The notes under the pieces were generated by a model. It made no database searches and was not told where the DNA came from. It worked only from the letters and a program-made list of their open reading frames with translations. A stretch of 6,394 nt of DNA, from contig JAUZQX010000031.1 in assembly GCA_030950765.1 (NCBI GenBank), positions 1 to 6,394 on the forward strand, in the 5' to 3' direction. Made by a program: the position numbers and the translations under genes. This DNA is from Ghiorsea sp. (GTDB lineage: Bacteria; Pseudomonadota; Zetaproteobacteria; Mariprofundales; Mariprofundaceae). Positions 1 through 6,037 of this stretch are shown one piece after another. Positions within the stretch are counted from its first letter, which is position 1, and each line of letters begins with the position of its first letter.

Positions 1-1188
1 TGCCAAGAAAAAGATCCTGCCAACTCTGAAATCTACCTTGTGGAAGGAGACTCTGCGGGAGGCTCGGCCAAACAAGGTCGTAACCGCAGAACCCAAGCTA
101 TCCTGCCACTTAAAGGTAAGATTTTGAATGTGGAACGTGCCCGGTTTGATAAAATGTTATCCAGCCAAGAGGTGGGTACTTTGATTACAGCACTTGGCAC
201 AGGTATCGGAAAAGATGACTTTAATATTGCGAAGTTACGTTATCATAAAGTTGTGATTATGACGGATGCCGATGTGGATGGTGCGCATATTTTGACCCTA
301 CTCCTCACCTTCTTCTACCGTCAAATGCCTGAATTGATTGAGCGCGGTTATTTGTATATTGCTAAACCACCCCTTTATCGTGTGGCTAGGGGCAAAAAAG
401 ATAGGTATATTGCTGATGATGGTGAACTCCAAGAGTTTTTACTTGAGCATGGTAGTGCTGAGAAAGAATACCATGAAGGTGCTAAAAAAGGCGTGATGAC
501 CACCGAACGATTCCAAACATTTATTCGCAGCATTCATCGTTTGCGCGGATTAATTCTTCGTCTATCACAGCGTGTGGATGGGCGTGTGCTCAAGCTCTTG
601 GTCGAAGGCAAAAAAATGTCTGCCACCATGATGCGTGATAAAGAACGTTTAGACACACATCTGCAAGGTCTTATTGAAACATTTAAAAGTGAATCCCGTG
701 CCGATGAAGATTTAAAATTCCGTATTTACAAAGATGAAGATTTGGGTGCTTTTTGGGTTCAATTTGAGCGCCGTGACCATGGTCGCACCAAAATTTCACG
801 CTTGGATATTGATTTGGTATCTACCGTTGAATTCGCTGAGGCGCAAAAGCTTTGTAACAATGCACAATCTTTGGTCGGCCCTGGCGCGTATGTATCCAGT
901 GGTGACAAACGTTGGGAAATAAGTACCTATGATGATGTTGCCAACTTGATTGATAAAGAAGGTCGCCGTGGTTTGAGCATCCAGCGCTATAAAGGTTTGG
1001 GTGAAATGAACCCTGAACAATTGTGGGAAACCACGCTTGACCCTGTCAATCGTACATTCCTAAAAGTAATGCTTGAAGATGTTGTATCTGCTGATGAAAC
1101 ATTCTCTACCCTGATGGGTGATGCTGTTGAGCCTCGCCGCGACTTTATCCAAGCCAATGCCTTAAAAGTGAGAAATCTTGATGTCTAA
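1..1188 (+). CDS. gyrB: DNA gyrase subunit B, C-terminal part (5' end outside window)
   Basis: GyrB is the ATPase and TOPRIM subunit of DNA gyrase (A2B2), which introduces negative supercoils into DNA in the cytoplasm. The reading frame is open from base 1, so the gene starts upstream; 395 residues are visible of a protein usually near 800 in long-form GyrB. The TOPRIM signature EGDSAGG is at visible residues 15-21 and the metal-binding DADVDG at 89-94. The positions matching E. coli Asp426 and Lys447, linked to quinolone resistance, keep the wild-type Asp and Lys. An insert of about 170 residues (around 134-321) separates TOPRIM from the conserved [10 protein letters not shown] block (328-337), as in gamma-, beta- and zetaproteobacterial GyrB. 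The ending, [19 protein letters not shown], closely resembles the E. coli C terminus, so the 3' end is intact. The last 8 bases overlap purM. The internal GTG at 40 is not a start, because family sequence continues upstream of it. Confidence 0.98.
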   Translation, partial: CQEKDPANSEIYLVEGDSAGGSAKQGRNRRTQAILPLKGKILNVERARFDKMLSSQEVGTLITALGTGIGKDDFNIAKLRYHKVVIMTDADVDGAHILTLLLTFFYRQMPELIERGYLYIAKPPLYRVARGKKDRYIADDGELQEFLLEHGSAEKEYHEGAKKGVMTTERFQTFIRSIHRLRGLILRLSQRVDGRVLKLLVEGKKMSATMMRDKERLDTHLQGLIETFKSESRADEDLKFRIYKDEDLGAFWVQFERRDHGRTKISRLDIDLVSTVEFAEAQKLCNNAQSLVGPGAYVSSGDKRWEISTYDDVANLIDKEGRRGLSIQRYKGLGEMNPEQLWETTLDPVNRTFLKVMLEDVVSADETFSTLMGDAVEPRRDFIQANALKVRNLDV

Positions 1189-2230
1189 TAATAAAGAACA
1201 ACTAAGTTATGCCGATTGTGGTGTAGATATTGATGCTGGCAATGCCTTTGTCGGTAGAATTAAAAATGCAGTCAACAGCACCATGCGCCCCGAAGTTTTG
1301 TCGGGCTTGGGTGGTTTTGGTGGTTTGTTTCAGCCTGACTTTTCAGGCATGAAAGAACCTGTGCTTGTTTCAGGCACAGATGGTGTTGGCACGAAACTAC
1401 TGCTGCTTCAGGAATACAACTTACCCCATGTGGCGGGCATTGATTCGGTTGCCATGTGTGTGAACGACTTGGCTGCTTTGGGTGCTGCCCCGCTATTTTT
1501 CCTCGATTATTTGGCAACAGGTGCGCTCAAAGGTGAAACTTTAGCTGGTGTGGTTGAAGGCATTGCTGATGCTTGTAAAACATGTGAATGCTCCCTTATT
1601 GGCGGCGAAACCGCTGAGATGCCAGGCATGTATGCACCGGGTCATTATGATATTGGTGGATTCTGCGTAGGTGTGGTTGATAAACCTAAGATGGTAGATG
1701 GCTCAACCATTGCCGATGGTGATGTGGTGCTTGGACTAGCCTCCAATGGCCCACATTCCAACGGTTTTTCCATGGTGCGTAAACTTTTAGAGCTTGGTAA
1801 AGCCGACTTACGCAACGATATATTATCTGATGGCAGCAAGGCTATTGATAAAGTCCTCGCACCTACCCGCTTGTATGTACCTGCGATTAACGCCTTGATG
1901 AAAAGTGGTGTTAAAGTGCATGGTTTCTCACATATCACAGGTGGTGGTATGTTTGACAACCTTGAGCGCATTCTAGCCGATGATTTGGCTGTGACTGTGG
2001 ATGTATCATCTTGGGGTGTGCCACCCGTATTTGAATACCTATTAAGCTTTGCCGATGTGGATAAAAACGAACGCTACCGCACCTTTAATATGGGCATAGG
2101 CTTCGTGGTTATCTTACCGAAAGATGCAGCAGCACAAGCCGAACAAGTGCTTACCGATGCTGGTGAAACGGTATATCACATTGGCAATATTCATAAACGT
2201 GATGGTGAAGTGGTGACGCTGCTCGGCTGA
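1181..2230 (+). CDS. purM: Phosphoribosylformylglycinamidine cyclo-ligase (AIR synthetase)
   Basis: PurM closes the ring of formylglycinamidine ribonucleotide using ATP to give aminoimidazole ribonucleotide, the fifth step of de novo purine synthesis, in the cytoplasm. The 349-residue product has the usual family length. Visible family motifs are [12 protein letters not shown] (residues 64-75), [10 protein letters not shown] (88-97), [11 protein letters not shown] (141-151), [10 protein letters not shown] (186-195), [10 protein letters not shown] (247-256) and NMGIGF (303-308), covering the N-terminal ATP-binding and C-terminal halves of the PurM/ThiL fold. I chose the ATG at 1181. An in-frame TTG lies just before it at 1178, but ATG is the better start. 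The start sits inside the last codons of gyrB (8-bp overlap), and only a weak purine stretch (GTGAG, 1168-1172) precedes it, so translation is probably coupled to gyrB. purN, the common downstream partner of purM, is absent here; a methyltransferase gene follows instead. Confidence 0.97.
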   Translation: MSNNKEQLSYADCGVDIDAGNAFVGRIKNAVNSTMRPEVLSGLGGFGGLFQPDFSGMKEPVLVSGTDGVGTKLLLLQEYNLPHVAGIDSVAMCVNDLAALGAAPLFFLDYLATGALKGETLAGVVEGIADACKTCECSLIGGETAEMPGMYAPGHYDIGGFCVGVVDKPKMVDGSTIADGDVVLGLASNGPHSNGFSMVRKLLELGKADLRNDILSDGSKAIDKVLAPTRLYVPAINALMKSGVKVHGFSHITGGGMFDNLERILADDLAVTVDVSSWGVPPVFEYLLSFADVDKNERYRTFNMGIGFVVILPKDAAAQAEQVLTDAGETVYHIGNIHKRDGEVVTLLG

Positions 2231-2238
2231 CCATCACC

Positions 2239-3093
2239 ATGGATAATAACTACACAACCAACCCCAAAGACATCAAGTTTCATGTCGCCAACTATTTGCG
2301 CGATGTGAAAGGCTCGCTAAAAGGTAAAACGGTGATTGATGTGCCTGCGGGTTCGGGGGTCACGTCGCGATTATTACTTGATTCAGGTGCAAAAGTGCTC
2401 GCTTTTGATTTGTTTCCTGAATATTTCAAGCTCAAAGATATAAGCTGTCAACGTGCTGATGTTACCCAAGGCATACCCGCAGATGATGCCATCGCAGATA
2501 TGCTTATTTGCCAAGAAGGTATTGAACATTTTAGCGATCAACTGCAAGTATTTAAAGAATTTAACCGCGTATTAAAGGTGGGTGGAGACTTGGTTATAAC
2601 CACACCAAGTTACTCCAACCTTGCAGCAAAATTCAGTTATATGATGTTTGAAAGCGAAACCAACAGCCAAATGCCACCCAATGAAATCAATGATATTTGG
2701 ATGGAAGACCAATCGGTTTCCTCAGAAATATATCATGGGCATATTTTCCTTATTGGGTTACAAAAACTGCGTATTCTTGGTCGTTTATCAGGGTTTAAGG
2801 TCAAAGAGATTCGTTATGTTCGTTTGAGTCGAGGTTCATTGTTGCTCTTCCCAGTATTTTATCCACTTATCCTTCTGCGCTCGTTGCTGACGTATTATAA
2901 AAATATGCACAAGCTTCCCAATATATCAAAAACAAAGAAAAAAGATGTATATAAGGAACAACTTCTTATCAATATCAACCCCAAACATTTATTGGATAAA
3001 CATACCTTTATCGTTTTTGAAAAGAAAAACGACAGCAAAGATGTTAGTTTTAAATATAAAGAAGTTTTAAAAACTTTTGACCAAGAAACCTAA
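2239..3093 (+). CDS. Class I SAM-dependent methyltransferase, substrate unknown
   Basis: A 284-residue protein with a Rossmann-type methyltransferase core in its first half. The glycine-rich SAM-binding motif I is VIDVPAGSG (residues 32-40). Asp57 ends the second strand (VLAFD) and is expected to contact the SAM ribose. RADV (72-75) fits motif II, IEHFSD (95-100) follows the fourth strand, and EFNRVLKVGGDLVITTPS (107-123 region) is typical of the Methyltransf_11 type. The later YHGHIFLIG...L..LGRLSGFKV stretch (165-188) resembles the helix-plus-strand end seen in methyltransferases of surface-glycan and lipid pathways. Residues 199-219 are strongly hydrophobic (GSLLLFPVFYPLILLRSLL) and could dip into the membrane; the tail is lysine-rich and its DNA AT-rich. 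The ATG at 2239 lies 8 bp after the purM stop without a clear Shine-Dalgarno, suggesting translational coupling. The methyl acceptor cannot be read from the sequence. The fold assignment is firm; the function is not. Confidence 0.85.
   Translation: MDNNYTTNPKDIKFHVANYLRDVKGSLKGKTVIDVPAGSGVTSRLLLDSGAKVLAFDLFPEYFKLKDISCQRADVTQGIPADDAIADMLICQEGIEHFSDQLQVFKEFNRVLKVGGDLVITTPSYSNLAAKFSYMMFESETNSQMPPNEINDIWMEDQSVSSEIYHGHIFLIGLQKLRILGRLSGFKVKEIRYVRLSRGSLLLFPVFYPLILLRSLLTYYKNMHKLPNISKTKKKDVYKEQLLININPKHLLDKHTFIVFEKKNDSKDVSFKYKEVLKTFDQET
3062..3076. terminator. AT-rich palindrome at the convergent gene end, possible weak terminator
   Basis: Two 7-base arms (AAGTTTT and AAAACTT) flank one central A, a perfect inverted repeat inside the last codons of the methyltransferase gene. 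It begins 17 bases beyond the sppA stop codon on the minus strand, where it is followed by a T-rich stretch (CTTTATATTT). It is the only hairpin-like sequence I noticed at this junction. The stem is purely AT apart from one G-C pair and the loop would need several unpaired bases, so it would be a poor intrinsic terminator. It may be chance in AT-rich coding sequence. Confidence 0.2.
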
Positions 3094-4893
3094 TCACTGC
3101 ACGACCTCAATATCACTCAAGGCATAAATACCTCTTGGATCATTCAATGCAAAGATATGTTGCAGTTTCATATCAAAAGCTTGGATAAACACCTGTAATG
3201 TAGACGAAGGTTGTAAATCTAGAGAAACAACAACTTCGCTCAATATATTCTCCATCATCAATTCAATCACATTCATAGGTGGAATCACTTCAACAGGTGT
3301 ATGGCTTGCTTCGATATGAGCCAGGCGAGCAGCGGCTTTGATGGCATCATCCAAGTTGCCCAGTTCATCCACCAAACCCAAACCTTTGGCATCACGACCA
3401 CTCCACACCCGCCCCTGTGCCAAGTCTTGCACTTTGTTTAAAGGTATATCTCGCCCTTTGGCAACATGCCCAACAAATTGTTTGTAAATTTGATTAATGC
3501 TCAGCTGGATCGATTCTGCCAATGCAGGTGTAAGTGGTTTATCAATTCGCATCGCACCTGCGAGTTTGGTTGTACCCAAACCATCGGTATGAATACCCAG
3601 TTTATTCAAGCTATTACTGATATTCGGAACAATACCAAACACGCCAATTGAGCCTGTTATCGTGGCAGGTGATGCCCAAATCTCATCCGCAGCCGTGGCA
3701 ATCCAATAACCACCCGATGCCGCCATACTACCCATAGAGACCACCACAGGTTTACCATGTTGCCTTAACACTTCCACGGCATGACGAATGCTTTCAGATG
3801 CCTGAGCACTGCCACCAGGTGTATTTAAGCGCAACACCACAGCCTTGATACGCTCATCTTCAAGTGCCGTGTTCAATAGTTCCACCATGGTATCACTGCC
3901 CATGGTTCCAGCGGGTTGCTCACCACTTAATATCTGACCACTTCCCGTAATAATGCCAATCCAATTATCCGCTTGCTGGGGTTGTTCGGGCAAAAAACCA
4001 CTGCTTGCCATCAAATACGATTTATAATCAACCAGATCAGCTTGCCCTGTTTTCATCTGTAACCTGGCATCAGCTTGTTCAGGATATAACAAACCATCTA
4101 CCCAATTTTCAGCCACAAACAGTTTGCCCAAATCACCATCATACGCTTTAATGCTGGCAGCTGGTGTATCCAGCACTTCCTGCAAGCGTTCTGCTTTGAT
4201 GCCACGCATCTCTGCAACCTCAGATTTATAGATATCCCAAAGCGTGTTTAACCACTGACTATCGGCTTCTCTCTCCGCATCAGACATTGCATTTTGCATT
4301 AACGGAGCAGCAGCAGACTTATATTTCCCAGCGCGAAACACGTGCACATCCACACCCAACTTATCCAGCGCACCTTTGATATAGTTGCGATAAACACTGT
4401 AACCCTGCAAGGCAATATTACCCATGGGGTGCAGGTAAAGCTCATCGGCTGTGGCTGCCAAATAATATTGGGCTTGGCTTAAATTATCTGCATACGCCAT
4501 GACAGGTTTTCCACTCTTTTTAAATGTTTCAATCGCTTGACGAATCTCTTGTAAGTGCGGTAAAGCGGCCGATGTTAATTCACTCAAATCCAGTCTAGCA
4601 CCCAAAATACGCTCATCTTTGGCAGCATTTTCTAAAGCCAGCACCACATCATGCACTTTAACTTGTTTAGCCTCTGGGTTAGTCAGCGCCGATAAACCGA
4701 AACTTGGGCGTTTGACCTGCTCCACCAACGCACCTTTAAGCTCCAACTTCAAAATACCGCGTTCTGGCAATGAAGGCTGTGCATTCAACAAAGTGACAAC
4801 AAAAAAGCCGATAAATAATAAGAAAAATAGGTTGAGTAGCACATTACGTGTGCTTTCGATGCCTCGCATCAATTTAGAAAAAAACGTCTTCAT
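3094..4893 (-). CDS. sppA: Signal peptide peptidase SppA, long (67 kDa-type) form
   Basis: SppA is a membrane-bound serine protease (family S49, ClpP-like fold) that degrades signal peptides left in the cytoplasmic membrane after secretion. The 599-residue product matches the long, tandem-domain form (E. coli about 618). An N-terminal membrane anchor spans about residues 18-37 (VLLNLFFLLFIGFFVVTLL), leaving the rest in the periplasm. The first S49-like domain covers about 45-215 and holds the expected catalytic lysine, Lys192, in RAGKYKSAAAP (E. coli Lys209). The second domain, about 310-475, holds the nucleophile Ser393 in SMGSMAASGGYWIA (E. coli Ser409), followed by the conserved ITGSIGVFG (412-420). 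Both halves of the Ser/Lys dyad are present, so an active enzyme is expected. The ATG at 4893 is supported by an AGGGG ribosome site seven bases upstream. The gene stands alone on this strand; its stop abuts the stop of the convergent methyltransferase gene. Confidence 0.96.
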   Translation of the reverse strand: MKTFFSKLMRGIESTRNVLLNLFFLLFIGFFVVTLLNAQPSLPERGILKLELKGALVEQVKRPSFGLSALTNPEAKQVKVHDVVLALENAAKDERILGARLDLSELTSAALPHLQEIRQAIETFKKSGKPVMAYADNLSQAQYYLAATADELYLHPMGNIALQGYSVYRNYIKGALDKLGVDVHVFRAGKYKSAAAPLMQNAMSDAEREADSQWLNTLWDIYKSEVAEMRGIKAERLQEVLDTPAASIKAYDGDLGKLFVAENWVDGLLYPEQADARLQMKTGQADLVDYKSYLMASSGFLPEQPQQADNWIGIITGSGQILSGEQPAGTMGSDTMVELLNTALEDERIKAVVLRLNTPGGSAQASESIRHAVEVLRQHGKPVVVSMGSMAASGGYWIATAADEIWASPATITGSIGVFGIVPNISNSLNKLGIHTDGLGTTKLAGAMRIDKPLTPALAESIQLSINQIYKQFVGHVAKGRDIPLNKVQDLAQGRVWSGRDAKGLGLVDELGNLDDAIKAAARLAHIEASHTPVEVIPPMNVIELMMENILSEVVVSLDLQPSSTLQVFIQAFDMKLQHIFALNDPRGIYALSDIEVVQ

Positions 4894-4900
4894 CTATAAA

Positions 4901-4905
4901 CCCCT
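4901..4905 (-). promoter_or_regulatory. Ribosome binding site of sppA
   Basis: The minus strand reads AGGGG followed by a 7-base spacer (TTTATAG) and then the ATG at 4893. This is a good Shine-Dalgarno match and fixes the sppA start. A similar AGGGG element precedes arsC in this window. I found no convincing sigma-70 promoter hexamers further upstream; a TTGTCC with a poor -10 seventeen bases on is the nearest candidate and is too weak to call. Confidence 0.7.
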
Positions 4906-5021
4906 ATATCAAGTCAACAGCAACTTTATGGACAAGAACCATCGTTGATTTTACCTCAACAATCCAGCTTGAGAAATAGGCTGCTCAAATTCAATGTGCA
5001 TAAGCTGTGTGATTCCTTTAT

Positions 5022-5176
5022 GTTTCTTAGATCTTTTGTGGCGCGATATTCTTATTGAGCCACAAAAGCGCAGAGAAACACAGCGTTCCATACTATTTCC
5101 AGCCCTTGGAAGTGAGGTTCAAGGTGAAAAACTCTATTTACTGACTACTTTTTTGCGTTTCTTGGCGTTTTTGTGG
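5022..5176. repeat. Three-copy degenerate 20-mer repeat island (direct-inverted-direct)
   Basis: Three 20-base units share the pattern GTTTCT-N6-TTTTGTGG: copy 1 at 5022-5041 (plus), copy 2 at 5060-5079 (reverse complement, CCACAAAA-N6-AGAAAC) and copy 3 at 5157-5176 (plus). The 14 fixed bases are identical in all three; the six central bases vary (TAGATC, CTGCGC and TGGCGT in the same orientation). Copies 1 and 2 face each other across 18 bases; copies 2 and 3 face each other across 77. Copies 2 and 3 also share a looser extension in which CA follows the AGAAAC end. From memory, interspersed intergenic sequences of this flavour (CCACAAAG-CGCAAAG-like strings read both ways) occur in many proteobacterial genomes and often yield spurious open frames. 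That makes a non-coding dispersed repeat the likeliest explanation, but I cannot test copy number here. Confidence 0.75.
5033..5068. repeat. Perfect 10-bp inverted repeat forming a hairpin
   Basis: CTTTTGTGGC at 5033-5042 is the exact reverse complement of GCCACAAAAG at 5059-5068, with a 16-base loop between. It is the inner part of the hairpin formed by repeat copies 1 and 2; outside it the stem continues imperfectly through GTTTCT/AGAAAC (5022-5027 with 5074-5079). No T run follows on either strand, so it does not look like an intrinsic terminator. It could equally be an operator-like or structural element of the repeat. Confidence 0.7.
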
Positions 5177-5216
5177 TCCGAAACGTTCCTTTCATGCATT
5201 TAAGGCTTTTTTTTAG

Positions 5217-5264
5217 GAAACTCTTCGTAACCCAACTGATATTCCCGAAGTTGCTGTTACATTT
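5217..5264 (+). other. In-frame hemerythrin N-terminal sequence lacking a start codon
   Basis: These sixteen codons continue the hemerythrin frame upstream of its first ATG and translate to ETLRNPTDIPEVAVTF. The string IPEVAVTFMQNTHVEE reads like the opening of hemerythrin-like proteins, which as I recall begin a dozen or so residues before the first ligand histidine. No ATG, GTG or TTG occurs in this stretch, and a TAG at 5214-5216 closes the frame. An AGGA (5215-5218) lies where a ribosome site could serve a start near the CTT at 5223-5225, but CTT is not a normal start. The only near-start codon is the ATT at 5241. Either the true start has been lost or translation begins at an unusual codon. 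Confidence 0.5.
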
Positions 5265-5630
5265 ATGCAAAACACACACGTAGAAGAAGTTGCCATGCTT
5301 TATGTGTTGTTTGATAAACATGACGCTGGCGAAGAAACACCTGAACTCGCAGCACAACTTGAGACCATTGTTGTGCATACTCACGACCACTTTGAGCGTG
5401 AAAATGAAAAAATGATTGCGCTTAACTTTCCACCTTATACCGTTTACAAACAAGTGCATGATGAGTATTTAGAACCGCTTGATACTGTGGTCATCACTTG
5501 GACAGCGTCACAAGACTTAGCGCCCGTTTTCACCTTCTTTGAGCTGGCAACACCCCAATGGCTAAATCAACATAGTTCCACCATGGATTATATGAATACC
5601 AACTTCTTTAAGATAGATGAAGGCAGCTAA
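5265..5630 (+). CDS. Hemerythrin-like (HHE) protein, probably 5'-truncated
   Basis: A 121-residue four-helix-bundle protein of the hemerythrin type, whose members bind oxygen or sense or store it at a non-heme diiron site. Candidate ligands by spacing are His5 (NTHVEE), His42 and Glu46 (HTHDHFERE, the H-x3-E pair), His65, His103 and Asp108 (WLNQHSSTMD, the H-x4-D pair). The expected partner four residues before His65 is Tyr61 (VYKQVH), where the usual pattern is HxxxH, so one iron ligand appears replaced. ATG 5265 is the first usable start, but it lacks a Shine-Dalgarno and leaves only four residues before His5, whereas family-like sequence continues upstream without a start codon. The gene may therefore be decaying or may use a non-canonical start. 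It overlaps the end of convergent arsC by 4 bp. The family call is good; whether the protein is made or binds iron is uncertain. Confidence 0.72.
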   Translation: MQNTHVEEVAMLYVLFDKHDAGEETPELAAQLETIVVHTHDHFERENEKMIALNFPPYTVYKQVHDEYLEPLDTVVITWTASQDLAPVFTFFELATPQWLNQHSSTMDYMNTNFFKIDEGS

Positions 5631-6037
5631 CTGGCTAAAAAGGCTTTGATTTTATCGCGAATTTGGTCACGTACTCGATGAAATTCTACCGTAATTTCCG
5701 CTTCACTTCCCACTGCTTTGGCTGGGTCATCAAAAGGCCAGTGTTGTTTTTCGCATGAGACAGGCACGATGGGGCAATTTTCATCCGCATTGCCGCACAC
5801 GGTAATCAGCAAATCAATCTCATCCAACAATGCAGGGGCTAATGCTTCCGACTTTTGCATGCTAATATCAATGCCAGCATTTTGCATCGCCGCAATGGCA
5901 AGTGGATTTTTGCCATGTGCCACAATACCTGCTGAATAGACTTCATAAGTCTCGCCAGCCAAGTGTTTCAGCCAACCTTCTGCCATTTGCGAGCGACAGG
6001 CATTACCTGTGCATAAAAACAATACTTTTTTCTTCAT
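5627..6037 (-). CDS. arsC: Arsenate reductase, thioredoxin-coupled (LMW phosphatase fold)
   Basis: ArsC reduces arsenate to arsenite in the cytoplasm so that it can be exported. The 136-residue protein has the low-molecular-weight tyrosine phosphatase P-loop CTGNACRS (Cys9 to Arg15, a CX5R motif). It also has the two relay cysteines Cys81 and Cys88 in [11 protein letters not shown], the triad spacing of S. aureus-type thioredoxin-dependent reductases (Cys10, Cys82, Cys89). WPFDDP (100-105) supplies the expected catalytic Asp. All key residues are present and the length is normal, so it should be active. This is the phosphatase-related class, not the glutaredoxin-dependent class of E. coli plasmid R773. 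The ATG at 6037 is supported by AAAGGGG six bases upstream and overlaps the acr3 stop codon as ATGA, indicating translational coupling in an acr3-arsC operon. Its regulator, commonly ArsR, would lie outside the window. Confidence 0.95.
   Translation of the reverse strand: MKKKVLFLCTGNACRSQMAEGWLKHLAGETYEVYSAGIVAHGKNPLAIAAMQNAGIDISMQKSEALAPALLDEIDLLITVCGNADENCPIVPVSCEKQHWPFDDPAKAVGSEAEITVEFHRVRDQIRDKIKAFLAS

Larger units (their letters stand above)
4894..5264. other. Non-coding gap between divergent sppA and hemerythrin genes
   Basis: These 371 bases carry no credible gene. The first hundred or so are the sppA leader, with its ribosome site. Positions 5022-5176 hold a small island of repeated 20-mers. 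The stretch 5177-5216 contains an eight-T run (5207-5214), with a four-pair CCTT/AAGG arm just before it. Bases 5217-5264 are still in frame with the hemerythrin gene and encode sequence that looks like its missing N terminus. A 69-codon open frame across 4994-5203 runs through the repeats and resembles no protein family I know. Confidence 0.8.

Noticed and set aside
1178..1180. TTG as the purM start, one codon before the ATG
   Set aside because: The adjacent ATG at 1181 is the stronger start, and the extra residue brings no family similarity.
1645..1971. A 108-codon minus-strand open frame inside purM
   Set aside because: It is a shadow of purM, whose motifs are clear in the plus-strand frame.
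4619..4948. A 109-codon plus-strand open frame opposite the start of sppA
   Set aside because: It is antisense to the well-supported sppA coding sequence and shows no recognisable protein features.
4994..5203. A 69-codon open frame on the plus strand between sppA and the hemerythrin gene
   Set aside because: It runs straight through the repeat island, has no ribosome site, and its protein shows no family features; such frames are typical by-products of this kind of intergenic repeat.
5188..5214. CCTT/AAGG arms followed by eight T residues, resembling an intrinsic terminator
   Set aside because: The stem has only four pairs with a ten-base loop, and there is no plus-strand gene upstream for it to terminate.
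5194..5264. ATG at 5194 as the real hemerythrin start with a frameshift at the T run
   Set aside because: Shifting into the hemerythrin frame within the T run leads straight into the TAG at 5214-5216, so a simple homopolymer slip does not rescue the gene.
5145..5459. A 104-codon minus-strand open frame across the repeat edge and hemerythrin gene
   Set aside because: It is antisense to the hemerythrin sequence, has low-complexity content, and no family resemblance.
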